NCBI RefSeq assembly: GCF_036345175.1
Contig: NZ_CP107780.1
Span: forward strand, 6,572,001-6,636,000
Direction: 5' to 3'
Origin: Streptomyces sp. NBC_00576
GTDB lineage: Bacteria; Actinomycetota; Actinomycetes; Streptomycetales; Streptomycetaceae
DNA length: 64,000 bases
Of the stretch, positions 1 to 10,700 are shown one piece after another. The notes under the pieces were generated by a model. The model ran no database searches. It worked only from the letters and a program-made list of their open reading frames with translations, and was not told the origin of the DNA. The position numbers and the translations under genes are program-made. How positions within the stretch are numbered: the first letter of the stretch is position 1; the number at the start of each line of letters is the position of its first letter.

Positions 1-177
1 GGCCGCATCGCGCACGACACCGTCCTCGGTCCCGACTCCCCGTTCCGCCTCAAATACCTCGAGCCCTACGCCGAGGCGGCCCGCACCTGGCTGCACGCCG
101 AGGCCGAGGTCATCGACACCACACACCTCACGCCCGACCAGGCCGCCCTGGTGATCGCGGAGGCTGTGAAGAAGTGA
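1..177 (+). CDS. C-terminal end of a protein of unknown identity (5' truncated by window edge)
   Basis: The frame is open from base 1 to a TGA at 175-177 and encodes 58 residues. GC at third codon positions is high, as expected for a real Streptomyces gene. The tail runs ...RTWLHAEAEVIDTT, then HLTPDQAALVIAEAV, then KK. A 'vIDTT.lTpdqaA..I...' ending is seen in small P-loop kinases and AAA-type nucleotide-binding proteins, where a last strand is followed by a helix. The P-loop itself lies outside the window, so this is only a suggestion. The start, full length and function cannot be determined. Confidence 0.7.
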   Translation, partial: GRIAHDTVLGPDSPFRLKYLEPYAEAARTWLHAEAEVIDTTHLTPDQAALVIAEAVKK

Positions 178-235
178 GACCCGCCTGCCATCCGGAACGC
201 CCACGACGACGGCACATCGGCTGTGCATGATGCGG

Positions 236-504
236 TTACGGGCGGTGGCGTCTTCGCAGTTCGGCCAGCCGTTCGCGTGCGGCGACACTTCCAGCCGTGG
301 GTGGGGTGGCATTGGCCGGACGGGGCACTTCTGGCGGAAGGGGAATATCCAGTGCTGCCGACACTTGGGTGAAGGTCATCTCCATGTCGATGTGGGCGAG
401 ATGAGCAAGGGCGCCGGCACCTCGCCCCCTGAACCGTGCCTCCTTCCTGGGTTCGCTTCGCCACCAAGCAGGTCGATGAGGGCGCAGAATTCTTCGTTCG
501 GCAC
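236..504 (-). pseudogene. Possible small frameshifted gene downstream of the methyltransferase
   Basis: A GTG at 504 is preceded by a good Shine-Dalgarno sequence (GAGGAGG with a 6-nt spacer). It starts MPNEEFCALIDLLGGE and meets a stop after 42 residues, near 376. The next frame takes over with plausible codon usage: ALAHLAHIDMEMTFTQVSA, then ALDIPLPPEVPRP, ending in AARERLAELRRRHRP at a TAA at 236-238. Together the two frames look like one ~89-residue reading frame broken by a shift. The product is not recognised. The alternative is a genuine 42-residue ORF. The gene lies 20 nt beyond the methyltransferase stop and could share its transcript. Confidence 0.35.
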
Positions 505-524
505 AGCGGTCCTCCTCGTTCCGG

Positions 525-1208
525 CTATGGCGCCAACAAGCGTTCGGGTTTCCGGGCCAGGAAGGTGGCGACTGTCCTGCGCGCGCCTTCGTCGGGCTCC
601 TGCACCAGCCGCGAGGTGATCACCAGTCCGGCCCGGTTCAGCAGCTCGGCGATCCGCTCGGCCGGGAGCAGGTGGGACTCGTAGGACACCGGGTGGCCGC
701 CGTACGCCTGCGTCGGGCGGAGGTGTAGATACTCGTCGTCTCCCACGTGGCCGGCCAGCATCAGGAGGCCGCCGGGGGCGAGGGTGCGGTGGAACTCGGC
801 GTAGACGAGGGGGAGTTGTTCCGGTGGGGTGTGGTGCGTGGAGTAGTAGGCCAGGATGCCGCCGAGTTCGCTGTCCCGGATCGCGAGGCTGGTCATCGAG
901 CCCACGGTGAAGTCCAGGTCCGGATAGGCCCGGCGGGCCAGCTCGATCATCTTCGGGGACAGGTCGACGCCGAACGCGGGCACACCCAGGGCTGCCAGGT
1001 GCGCGGTCACCTTGCCGGGACCGCATCCCAGGTCCGCGACCGGGCCGAGGTCAGCCACCTGCAGGGCTTCGGCGAACGCGGCCAGCATCGCGCGCGACAA
1101 GGGATCCAACTCCGCCGGGTTCTTGACGAGTTGGGCGTAGTCGGCGGCGACGGTGTCGTACGAATCACGGATCGCGGCGAGGTGGGAGGGAGCGGGCGCG
1201 TGGGTCAC
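525..1208 (-). CDS. Class I SAM-dependent methyltransferase
   Basis: This 227-residue protein has a complete class I methyltransferase fold. Motif I (VADLGCGPGKV, about residues 57-67) binds S-adenosylmethionine. The acidic ribose-binding residue is in FGVDLSPKMIELAR. A later strand and loop are seen in FHRTLAPGGLLMLAGHVGD. This is the methyltransf_11/25 type, which acts on small molecules; nothing in the sequence or context fixes the substrate. The ATG at 1208 gives a normal length for the family. It is divergent from the toxin-antitoxin pair and followed closely by a broken small reading frame. Confidence 0.85.
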   Translation of the reverse strand: MTHAPAPSHLAAIRDSYDTVAADYAQLVKNPAELDPLSRAMLAAFAEALQVADLGPVADLGCGPGKVTAHLAALGVPAFGVDLSPKMIELARRAYPDLDFTVGSMTSLAIRDSELGGILAYYSTHHTPPEQLPLVYAEFHRTLAPGGLLMLAGHVGDDEYLHLRPTQAYGGHPVSYESHLLPAERIAELLNRAGLVITSRLVQEPDEGARRTVATFLARKPERLLAP

Positions 1209-1406
1209 GGGGCGACTTTAGGGGAGGGTGCTGACACGGGCCGTGGGTTTCCGAGTAGGTGATGGGCGGTCGAGTCAGGCTGGACCCCATCAGAGCACGG
1301 ACGGGCCGATCCGAGGCGGAAGAGCCCAGGGCGCCCCGCTGGCGCTCGATGACGAGAAACCAGCATCCGCCACCGGTCATGGCGTCGCCTCACGGCCCCC
1401 GCGCCT

Positions 1407-1428
1407 GTGTACACGGAGGCGCGTACAC
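1407..1428 (+). promoter_or_regulatory. Probable YefM-type operator in front of the toxin-antitoxin pair
   Basis: The palindrome GTGTACAC (1407-1414) is followed 14 bp later by GCGTACAC (1421-1428), ending 7 nt before the antitoxin ATG. The core TGTACA hexamer is the established recognition core of the E. coli YefM-YoeB operator. Two phased copies directly upstream of a YefM/Phd-like gene fit autoregulation by the antitoxin-toxin complex. Function is inferred from the motif and its position. Confidence 0.65.
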
Positions 1429-1435
1429 TGGAGTC

Positions 1436-1708
1436 ATGGATGAAAGCGCTGTGACCGTACGCGAAGCCCGTGCCCACCTCGCAGACCACATCAACCGTGC
1501 CGAGCAGGGCACCCCGACGATAATCACCCGCAATGGCGCACCAGTGGCAGCTCTCGTACCCATCGCCGACTTCAACGCACTGGAAGACGCGGCGGACGAA
1601 CTGCTCGCGCGCGAGGCGGAAGCCGTTCTGGCCGAGGGCGGCCCCACCGTGACCATGGCCGAGCTGCTTGCCGACCTGTTCACCGAGCGGGATGCGGGCG
1701 CGGCGTGA
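1436..1708 (+). CDS. Phd/YefM-family type II antitoxin
   Basis: A 90-residue protein beginning MDESAVTVREARAHLADHI, followed by EQGTPTIITRNGAPVAALVP. This is the classic Phd/YefM N-terminal DNA-binding fold, with the 'tvseAR..l..li..v..g...ivitr.g.p.AvLvp' pattern. The C-terminal half (LEDAADELLAREAEAVLAEG...) is acidic and helical, as expected of the disordered toxin-neutralising arm. It should bind and inhibit the toxin encoded next to it and repress the operon through the TGTACA boxes just upstream. Its stop overlaps the toxin start (GTGA), indicating translational coupling. Confidence 0.88.
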   Translation: MDESAVTVREARAHLADHINRAEQGTPTIITRNGAPVAALVPIADFNALEDAADELLAREAEAVLAEGGPTVTMAELLADLFTERDAGAA

Positions 1709-1974
1709 AGTACGCGTTCAGGTTTACGACGGCTGCACAGCGGCAACTCCGCGCAATCGACCGACCAGCCGCAATGCGAGTTCTCGCCGCGCTGACCGCT
1801 CTCGGCGACGACCCGTACCGTGAAGACGCCGACGTCAAGAAACTCACCGGACCGACTGGTCTGTACCAGCTCCGAGTCGGCAGCTACCGGGTTGCGTACC
1901 AGGTTCTGGACGGCGAGCTCGTCATCCTGGTCGTCAGGGTCGGTGACCGTCGCGACGTCTATCGCAACATTTGA
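1705..1974 (+). CDS. RelE/ParE-superfamily toxin
   Basis: An 89-residue basic protein starting at a GTG that overlaps the antitoxin stop by 4 nt. The pattern KYAFRFTTAAQRQLRAIDR ... LGDDPYREDADVKKLTG ... LYQLRVGSYRVAYQV ... VRVGDRRDVYR is typical of RelE: the 'lkg..glyRlRvGdyRviy' core followed by the terminal 'v.v..i.hR..vYr' strand. Members cleave mRNA at the ribosomal A site, and the gene order antitoxin-toxin is usual. The arginines in the core and near the C-terminus match the positions of catalytic or substrate-binding residues in the family. ParE-type gyrase poisoning is possible but less likely, because the partner is a YefM-type antitoxin. Confidence 0.88.
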   Translation: MKYAFRFTTAAQRQLRAIDRPAAMRVLAALTALGDDPYREDADVKKLTGPTGLYQLRVGSYRVAYQVLDGELVILVVRVGDRRDVYRNI

Positions 1975-1994
1975 TGGGTGGTTTCCGGGGAGCC

Positions 1995-2813
1995 TCAGTC
2001 CCAGTCGGGCGCGGGCTGGTCGACTTGGCCGCCCTGGTGCGGCGATGGACTGTAGTCCTTGGTTCCGCCGGGGAGAGCCGCCACGCATGCTGACGAGCAC
2101 GCATTGACCAACAAGGGCAGGACGTCGGTAGCCACGCGCAAGGAGATCCAGACCTGGCGGAATCCGCCCTTCTCTATCGGCCGGTCACAGACACTGCACG
2201 AGCGGATGGCTGTCGCTCCCCAGCGACTGGGGTCCAGGCCGGCCAGATCGGGGAGATCGTTTTCCGCGGCGGAGCTCCGAGGCGGCTGGAGCCGTGGGAA
2301 CTGCGGACGCAACTTGTAGTTGCCGAACAACGACCGTGTGCTGACCGTGCTGCGGACCAGCCGAGAGCATCTGGTGATCTCGTACGGGAACCAGTGCAGG
2401 CGGTTCGATGTGTAGGGAGTGAACTGCTCCAGGCTGGTCATGGCACCGATCTCGGGCGGAACCCGGACCAGGTTGCTGCCGTAGAGCATGAGGTGTCTGA
2501 CCGCTGTCAGTTTGGAGATGGACGGAGGCAGAGTGACGATCTGCCGCCGTTCCTGTGGGCTGAGTTCGGCCAGCGGACGGAACTCCTCCCGACCGTCGGA
2601 GGCCGCCTCGTCGATCAGCGCGAGCAGATGCTGCCAGCCTGCCGAGGAGGTGTCCTGAAGCTCGGCGTGGAAATCGACGCGGGCGTGCGGACGCACGTTG
2701 TACTGATCGAAGCACGAGCAACTGTCCTGGTAGGGCTCCGATCCCTGATGGTCCGTATTCGACGGGTCGACCCAGTGGTTCTCGAACAGTTTCGGCTTTT
2801 CCTTGTCCACCAT
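1995..2813 (-). CDS. Leucine-rich-repeat protein with C-terminal cysteine pairs
   Basis: The 272-residue reading from ATG 2813 (MVDKEKPKLFENHWVDP) was chosen because longer upstream starts add low-complexity sequence. The middle contains two to three leucine-rich repeats (LPPSISKLTAVRHLMLYGSN, then LVRVPPEIGAMTSLEQF). The C-terminal part has a CxxC (CSVCDRP) and a CxxxC (ACSSACVAALPGG) about 30 residues apart, which could form a zinc ribbon. LRR proteins of this size in Streptomyces are usually uncharacterised. The gene is convergent with the toxin gene, ending 20 nt from it. No signal peptide is visible, so it is probably cytoplasmic. Its role is unknown. Confidence 0.75.
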   Translation of the reverse strand: MVDKEKPKLFENHWVDPSNTDHQGSEPYQDSCSCFDQYNVRPHARVDFHAELQDTSSAGWQHLLALIDEAASDGREEFRPLAELSPQERRQIVTLPPSISKLTAVRHLMLYGSNLVRVPPEIGAMTSLEQFTPYTSNRLHWFPYEITRCSRLVRSTVSTRSLFGNYKLRPQFPRLQPPRSSAAENDLPDLAGLDPSRWGATAIRSCSVCDRPIEKGGFRQVWISLRVATDVLPLLVNACSSACVAALPGGTKDYSPSPHQGGQVDQPAPDWD

Positions 2814-3142
2814 GGCGCCAAGATACGGATCCTGCGCCGGCCCGGACCAGGGGCTGGGTGCTGGGTGCTGAACGTATGCGAGGTGGGGACGCCAACCCCA
2901 CCTGGGGCGGGGCACCCCGCAGTTGCTGTGCCCCGACCCCAACCCGGCTTCGTTATCGGCGTAGCCGCCGCGACCGGCATCCACTGCGCACCCGTATACG
3001 CCCTCGCCCGAATGCGCTGCCTCGCGCAAGCCGTCCGACTCGGTGCCGGCGATGGAAGCCCCTCCAGGGGATCGACGCCCGCCTCGTGATCCGGAGCCGG
3101 GAGCTACCTCGCCCGTCCATAACGGTTCCCCGGACAGAACAC

Positions 3143-4105
3143 CTAGCGCTCAGCCTTCTCCCACGGCCGGACCCCGAGTTTTCCGGTGGTTCCGAGGTCG
3201 AGGTTCGGGTTCACCGTCACCGGGGCGGCGCCGGCCTTCGCCCGGACCCGTACGTAGGGCACGTTCACCGGCGTGCCGAACTCGGTGGTGTTGCGCCAGA
3301 CCAGGCCGGCGGTCGCCGACTCGCCGGGGGTGAGCGTGATGGGACGGGGCTGCTTGTCGGGCCCGGCGCCGGTGGTGATCTCGCCGCTGCCGTCGAGGAT
3401 CTCGACGCCGTCGACGGGCTTGAGCTCGTTGTCCAGGAGCTCCAGCATTGGGTAGCCCTCGACGGTGTAGTCACGCGTGCCGCAGTTGTCGAGGTGCAGG
3501 CCCACGACGCGCAGTCCCATGGCCGCGTCGCCCTCGTCGGCGCTGACCCGGATGCCGGAGGCAGGGCACGTGCCCGGCGCGGCCGGCGCCTCGCTCGCGG
3601 GGACCTTGGTCACTTCGAGCACCTTGGCCTGCGTCACCCGTGGCGCGGCGGGCGGCAGTTCCCCGGCTCGGACCGTGCCCCGCACCGTCTTCCCGGGGCC
3701 GACGTCGCGCACGGTCGAGGTCTGGTTGGTCACGGCCCCGCCGTCACCGCTCATGAAGGTGAAGACGACCGAGTAGGTCAGGGTCTCGGTGCTCCCGTTG
3801 GTGACCTCGTAGCCGGCGCTGACCCCCGAGTCCGTGGCGAGGCTGTCGGCGGAGACGGAGTAGCTGTGGGTGGACGAGGGCGAGGGCGAGGCCGTCGGGA
3901 GGGTCAGCGAGGTGATGCGTACGCCGTCCTTGCCCGGATCGTCGACCTGCGTAGCGGATGGCCCTTCGGCCGCGCCGGCGCCGGTGTTCCTGGCGCCGGC
4001 GTGCTCCGTCCCGCAGGCCGTGAGCAGCAGAGCGGTCGTGGCGACAGCCGACAGGAAGGGGGCGGTTCTGGCGAGAGCCGGGCGGAGGGGGGCTGGTCTG
4101 CGCAT
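3143..4105 (-). CDS. DUF4232-domain lipoprotein
   Basis: A 320-residue protein whose N-terminus is a bacterial lipoprotein signal: positive residues, a hydrophobic stretch (LSAVATTALLLTAC), and a lipobox cysteine at about residue 31. The remainder has two parts. A middle beta-rich region contains 'GYEVTNGSTETLTYSVVFTF'. The C-terminal DUF4232-like domain contains CPASGIRVSADEGDAAMGLR ... LDNCGTRDYTVEGYP ... TLTPGESATAGLVW. DUF4232 lipoproteins are widespread in actinomycetes, exposed on the outer face of the membrane and of unknown function. The two cysteines in the domain (CPASG and NCG) probably form a disulfide. Confidence 0.85.
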   Translation of the reverse strand: MRRPAPLRPALARTAPFLSAVATTALLLTACGTEHAGARNTGAGAAEGPSATQVDDPGKDGVRITSLTLPTASPSPSSTHSYSVSADSLATDSGVSAGYEVTNGSTETLTYSVVFTFMSGDGGAVTNQTSTVRDVGPGKTVRGTVRAGELPPAAPRVTQAKVLEVTKVPASEAPAAPGTCPASGIRVSADEGDAAMGLRVVGLHLDNCGTRDYTVEGYPMLELLDNELKPVDGVEILDGSGEITTGAGPDKQPRPITLTPGESATAGLVWRNTTEFGTPVNVPYVRVRAKAGAAPVTVNPNLDLGTTGKLGVRPWEKAER

Positions 4106-4733
4106 CCGGTTATCTGATCAGGGCGTGAACCCTGTGCGTGTGATGGAGGCCATAGCTCCGGTCACGGGGGTGTCACAAGTGTGGCGGGCAGCGGGCGGGT
4201 TGGGCGGGGCAGGCGGCCACGATCCGGTCGAACGGAGTCGGTCTCAAGGTCGGCGGGCATCATGGCACCGCCTCCTTCCTGCTCAGGATGTCGGCGAACG
4301 CCTCGGTGACGACCGACGCGTTCGCCTAGGACACGCCGCTGTTCGGCAACCCCGCCCATGGGGGAGGACGGAATGCGCTGCCTCGCCGACGGCCTGCACC
4401 TCGGCCCCGGCGATCAGCACCCGGCCGCCGGTTCTGAACCCCACGCTGGAGGCGTAGGACGGCTTCTCGGCGGAGCGCATCCGTCATCACAACCCCATCA
4501 CAACTTTCAGCCATACGCGTGGCTTTGAGTTGTCCGATGTGGGTGGATATCTCGTCAAACGAACCTCGTTTGTAAGCGCAGTCGCTTGGGATCGTCGGTG
4601 ATTTATCACAAATGTCAGGATGGTTGGCGCGATTTGTAGGTACCTTGCGGCCAAGGTAAGAAACCGGTGATCTTCTTCCTAGATTCCTGTGATCTGATCA
4701 CGCCGCTCGCGGCGCACTCGGCGTCAGAGCGTG
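4106..4733. other. Non-coding gap upstream of the Rhs gene, with a palindrome
   Basis: No convincing gene lies in these ~630 bases. The segment around 4290-4480 has short stretches with coding-like codon use on the minus strand (for example VGFRTGGRVLIAGAEVQ), but stops and frame changes interrupt them, so a decayed gene is possible. The last 180 bp before the Rhs start is markedly more AT-rich and carries a perfect 7-bp inverted repeat TACCTTG-CGGC-CAAGGTA at 4641-4658. That repeat is a candidate operator or promoter element for the toxin gene. Confidence 0.5.
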
Positions 4734-7700
4734 ATGACAGGGGTTGTGTTGAGGCTCAAGGGGAGATGGGTTCCGGGTTCAGGGGGGCGGGCGAGACTGC
4801 CGCGTATCTCGCTGAGACGGACCGCACTGGCGGTGGCCGCGGTGCTGGCGGCGGAAACGGCGCTGGTGTCGGTGGCGTCGGGGACGGTGTTCGCCGCTTC
4901 CGTAACTGCCGAGGTCTCGGCGACATCGAAGGACACGAAGTCGGCGGCGTCGTCGGCGGATTCGACGGCTGCGGCGTTGTTGATGGCGCGGTTGCAGGGT
5001 CGGAAGATCGAGGTGTCGTCGGAGCGTTCGGCGTCGTCGACGACGTATGCGCTGGCGAACGGGCAGTTGCAGACATCGACGTACGCGGCGCCGATCCGGC
5101 AGCGGGTGGACGGTGTCTGGCGGAACATCGACACCGCGTTGTCCGACGAGGGTGCGGCTCTGGAGCCGGAGGTGGCGGCGGCGGACATCACAGTCTCGGA
5201 CGGCGGCGACACCTCGCTGGCGTCGGTGACCAAGGGCGCCAGGTCGTTCGGGATGGGCTGGCAGGAGAAGCTGCCGACCCCGTCCGTGAAGGACGACACC
5301 GCTTCCTACGACCTCGGGGAGGGCCAGAAGCTGACGGTGACCGCGTTGTCGCAGGGCTTCAGCCAGAACGTGGTCCTGGACAAGGCGCCGGAGGGTCCGC
5401 TGGAGTACCGGATCCCGATGCGGCTGAAGGGGCTTGAGCTGTCGGTGGCCGGATCCGGGCACCTGTTGCTGAAGGACGCGGCCGGCAAGCTGGTCGCCGA
5501 GGCGCCCGCGCCGATGATGTGGGACTCCTCCAAGGACCGTAAGTCCGGCGAGTCGAAGCACCAGGCCAGGGTCGCCACCAAGGTCGAGACCGCTGCCGAC
5601 GGGTCACAGACCCTCGTTCTCACCCCGGACGCCGGGTACTTCACCGGCAACAAGCTGACTTATCCCGTCACTGTCGACCCGACCTCCACCCTCGCGGTCA
5701 CCGCGGACACGTGGGTGGCGACCAACTACACCGACTCGCAGGTGTCCTCGGACGAGCTGAAGTCGGGGACTTACGACGCGGGCACGACCAAGGCCCGTTC
5801 GTACCTGAGGTTCGATGTCGCCGCCTTCAAGGGCAAGCACATCACCGACACGAACCTCGCGCTGTATTCGTACTACTCCTCGACCTGTGCCACCACCGGT
5901 GCGGGGACGGAGGTGCGGCGGGTCACCGGGACGTGGACCTCCTCCGACATCACCTGGGCTGTTCAGCCGGCCACCACCACGACCGGTGCGGTGACCAGCA
6001 CGGCGGCCAAGGGCTACAGCGCTTCCTGCCCGGCGGGAACGGTGAACTTCGACATCGACGCCATCGTGCAGGCGTGGGCGGACGGTTCCACCAACCAGGG
6101 TGTGCGGATCGCGGGCGCCTCGGAGACCGACTCCACCACCTGGCGGCGCTACCGTTCCGCGAACTACGTGTCCGGGGACGGCTCGACCGAGCCGCACCTG
6201 ACGGTGACGTACAACTCCTACCCGGCGGTGCCGAGTTCGACGGCGATCGCGCCGTCGCAGGTCAACGCCTACAACGGCAAGCGGTACGTCACTTCGCTGA
6301 CCCCGACGCTGTCGGCGAAGGTGACGGATGCGGACGGGGCCAACGCCCAGGCGCAGTACGAGATCACCGCGGATCCGGCATACGCCGACACCACGTACAC
6401 GTACACCGGATACGGCACGACAGTGACCTCCGGTTCCACGTCGACGCGGGCCATTCCGTCCGCTTCGGCGTTCCCTGCGGGGAGTCATCTGCGTTACCGG
6501 GTGCGGGCCTACGACGGCACCGATTACGGCTCCTGGACCGGTTACACGACCTTCGTGCTGAACACGGCCAAGCCGGTCGCGCCGACCGTTACGTGTGACA
6601 CGTATACGGAGAACGGCTGGACGGCCAAGGTCTCCGCCGCCGTGTCGTGCACGATCGACACGACCTCCACGGACGGTGCCGGCTTCCAGTGGGGCCTGGA
6701 CGACGCGTCCCTGCCGAACAAGCAGCTGGACACCACCAACGGCACCGGCGGTGACGCGCAGTCCGTCAGCATCAACCCGGCGAACGGCTGGCACACGCTG
6801 TATGCGCGGACCATCGACTCAGGCGGCAACCTCTCCACCGCAACCACCGCCTACAGCTTCGGTGTTGGCGCTGACGGGGCCGCGATCCTCTCCCCGGCCG
6901 ACGGTGACACCACCGCCCGCCGGCTGACGCTGTCCGCCAAGGGGCTGACTTCCTACACGGGTGTGACCTGGCAGTACCGGCGTGGTGAGACCGACTCCTG
7001 GCACACCGTGCCCGTCGGTGACGTCACCGCCTCCGGCGCCGCTGTCTCCGCCTGGCCCGTCGCCGTCACCGGCGGCACCGCCACCAAGCTGGTCTGGAAC
7101 ACCGTCTCCAGCCTCACCGAGGACGGCGTGATCCAGCTGCGCGCCGCGTTCACCAACGGCAGCGCCACCGGCTACTCGCAGACCACCGACGTCACCCTCG
7201 ACCGCGACGCGGGCACCGCGCCCACCGCCCAGGTCGGGCCGGGGCAGGTGAACGAGCTGACTGGTGACTTCACCCTCTCGGCCACCGACGCCACGGCGTT
7301 CGAGGCGAGCGTTGTGCGGACGTACTCCTCGCGTGCCAACGCCACCGACACCGAGGGCCAGGCGCAGATCTTCGGCCCTGGCTGGACCTCCACCGTCGCC
7401 GCTGAGGCGAGCGGGTACACAGGGATCCGCAAGACCTCGGACTACTCCGTGGAACTGCTGTCCGGCGACGGCGGCTCCATCGCCTTCACCTTGAACTCGG
7501 ACGGCAGCTGGGCGCCCCAGACGGGGGCCGAGGAACTGACCCTGACGGGCACGGTCGGCGGGTCGACGTTCACCCTGACCGACACCGACGCCAACGCCAC
7601 GGTGTTCGCCAAGGCGGCGACCGGTGTGGCGAGCTGGACGCTGTCCTCGTCGGCGTCGGCGGTCGACGACACCACGCTCACCACCGTCTCGCAGACGGTC

Positions 7701-10700
7701 ACGTCGGGCACTTCGACGCTGGCCCGGCCGAAGTACGTGATCTCCCCGACCACGGCTGTCACCGCCGCGACCTGCCAGGCCAATCCGGCCACCAAGGGCT
7801 GCCGGGTCCTGGAGTTCGTGTACGCGACGGCCACCACCGCCACATCCAGCGCGGTCGGCGACTACCTGAACCAGGTCAAGGCGATCAAGCTGTGGGCCAC
7901 CAGCCCTGCCGCCTCCGCCTCGACCGCCGAGACCGTCGAGTCCTACGCCTACGACAGTTCCGGCCGGCTCACCCAGGTCTGGGACCCGCGCATCAGCCCC
8001 GCGCTGAAGACGACGTACACCTACGGCTCCGACGGCCGCGTCGCCACCCTCACCGAACCCGGTGAACTCCCCTGGACGTTCAGCTACGGTACGGCCGGCT
8101 CCGCGCTGACCTCGGGCACGGGCATGCTGCTCAAGGCATCGCGTGCGGCACTCGCCGAGGGTTCCGCGAGCACCACGTCCGGTACGGCGGCCACCACCGT
8201 CGTCTACGACGTGCCGCTCTCCGGCACCACCGCCCCGCACCAGATGGACGCCACGACCGTGGCGACCTGGGCGCAGGACGAGGCACCCACCGACGCGACC
8301 GCCGTCTTCCCCGCGGACAGCGTCCCCACCTCCAACACCGGCAGCGGCCTGACGTCGTCCTCGTACGGCCGGGCCGTCATCACGTACATCAACGCCAACG
8401 GCGAGGAGACCAACACTGCCAACCCCGGCGGCTCGATCACCACGACCGGGTACGACGACTACGGCAACCAGGTCATCAACCTGGCAGCTGCCAACCGCGA
8501 GTTGGCCCTCGGAACCAGCACGGGAGCCTCCGGCGAACTGGCCGCCCTCGGCCTGGCCGACCTGTCCACCGCGGACCGTGCCCGGCAGTTGGCCACCGTC
8601 TCCCAGTACTCGGCCGACGGTCAGAAGCTCGTGGACGAGTACGGCCCGCTGCACGAGGTCACCCTGGCCAAGCAGCTCACCGGTACCACCACGGAGTCCA
8701 CGCTGGCCCCCGGCACGGTGACCCCGGCCCGCGCCCACACCGCCTACAGCTACGACGAGAACCGGCCCGGCGACGCCGCCGTCTCGGATCTGGTCACCTC
8801 CACAGCGACCGGTGCCGCCGTCGCGGGATACCTGAACGACGCCGACACCCGCACGGTGACCACCACCTACGACTGGTCCACCGGCCAGGAGAAGGCCAGC
8901 AGCGGCGATGACACCACCGGCATCGTGACGGCGTACGACAGCACCGGGCGGGCGTCCACCACCCGCACAGCCGGCTCGACCGGCTCGGACGCCAACACCG
9001 TGAACTACACCTACTACACGGCAGGCGACACCGGCACTTGTGGCTCCGTCGCCTGGGCCGGACTGCTGTGCAGGACCGCACCCACGGCCGCCATCACGGG
9101 CGGCGGCAGCAACCCCGGCCAAGCGGTCACCACCGTCTACACCTATGACCGCTGGGGGCAGTTCGCCACCAAGACCGAAACAGCCAACAGCACGACCCGC
9201 ACCACCACCAACACCACGGACAGCGCGGGCCGCGTCACCAGGACCGCCGTGACCGGCGGCATCGGCACGGGCACCCCGGACACGACGGTCACGTACGACG
9301 AGGACAACGGCCAGGCAGCCACCCAGACCTCGAACGGCCAGACCATCGCCTACACCTACGACGACCTCGGACGCCAGACGGGCTACGACGACGGCGCGGG
9401 CAACACCACGACCACGTCCTACGACATCCTCGACCGACCGGTGAAGACCACCGACTCGGTCCCGGCCACCAGGACGTACGCCTACGGCACCGCGGGCAAC
9501 GTCACGACGCTCACCGACTCGGTCGCGGGCACCTTCACCGGCACGTACGACGCCGACGGCACCCTCACCTCCGAGACCCTGCCCGGCGGCTACACCCTGA
9601 CCGTCACCAGTGACACCACCGGTCAGGAGACCGGCCGTGAGTACGTCACGTCAAACGGCACCACAGTGGCCTCCGACGCCGCCGGATACACGGTGAACGG
9701 CCAGCAGGCCGGCCACACCCAGACCGACGGCACCACCACCGACGCCGACTACACCTACGACAGTGCCGGCCACCTCACTCAGGCCGTCAACACCACCACC
9801 AGCGGCTGCACCACCCGCGCCTACACCTTCGACGCGAACAGCAACCGCAAGTCGCTGACCACCAGTTCGGACGACTGCGACAGCAGCACCGCCGACACCA
9901 CCACGGCCACCACGTCGTACACGTACGACAGCGCCGACCGCCTGGTGAACTCCGGCTACGCCTACGACGCCTTCGGCCGCACCACCACCAGCGGTGCCAC
10001 GACCCTGGGCTACTACACCAACGACCTGGTCGCCTCCGAGACCGTCGGCACCAGCCGCAACACCTGGGCCCTGGACGCCGCCGGACGCCTCGCCGCCCAG
10101 ACCGCCCAGGCCCAGGCCACCGACGGCACCTGGACGACCAACACCACGACGACCAACCACTACAGCGACTCGTCGGACAGCCCCACCTGGGCCAGGACGG
10201 GCGGCACCACCGTCCGCAACGTCACCGACCTGACCGGCGGCCTGGCCGCCACAACGACGGCCGCCGGTGACACCGTCCTCCAACTCGCCAACGTTCACGG
10301 CGACATCACCGTCCAGCAACCCCTGGACACCAGCATCGCCAGCACCGTCCAGCACTACGACGAATTCGGCAACGCGCTCGACGACACGGCGGCCACCGCC
10401 TACGGTGCCTTCGGCTCGTACCAACGGTCGTCCGGCACACTCAGCGGCTACACCCTCATGGGCGTCCGCCTGTACGACCCGACGACAGGTCGCTTCCTCC
10501 AGGTCGACTCGCTCTACGGTGGCAACGCGAACGCCTATGACTACTGCACGGCGGATCCCGTCAACTGCTACGACCTCGACGGACGATTCGCGGCGGTAGC
10601 GGCACTCGGATTCTTCGCCGTGGCCGACTGGTGGAATCCCCTCGGCTGGATCGTCGCCGGTCTGATCGCGCTGGGTATTCTGACCTACGGCGTCTACAAG

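Noticed and set aside
6819..9122. A 767-codon minus-strand open frame inside the Rhs gene
   Set aside because: It is antisense to the YD-repeat region, glycine/valine-rich, and has no start signal or domain. The plus strand clearly encodes the Rhs core.
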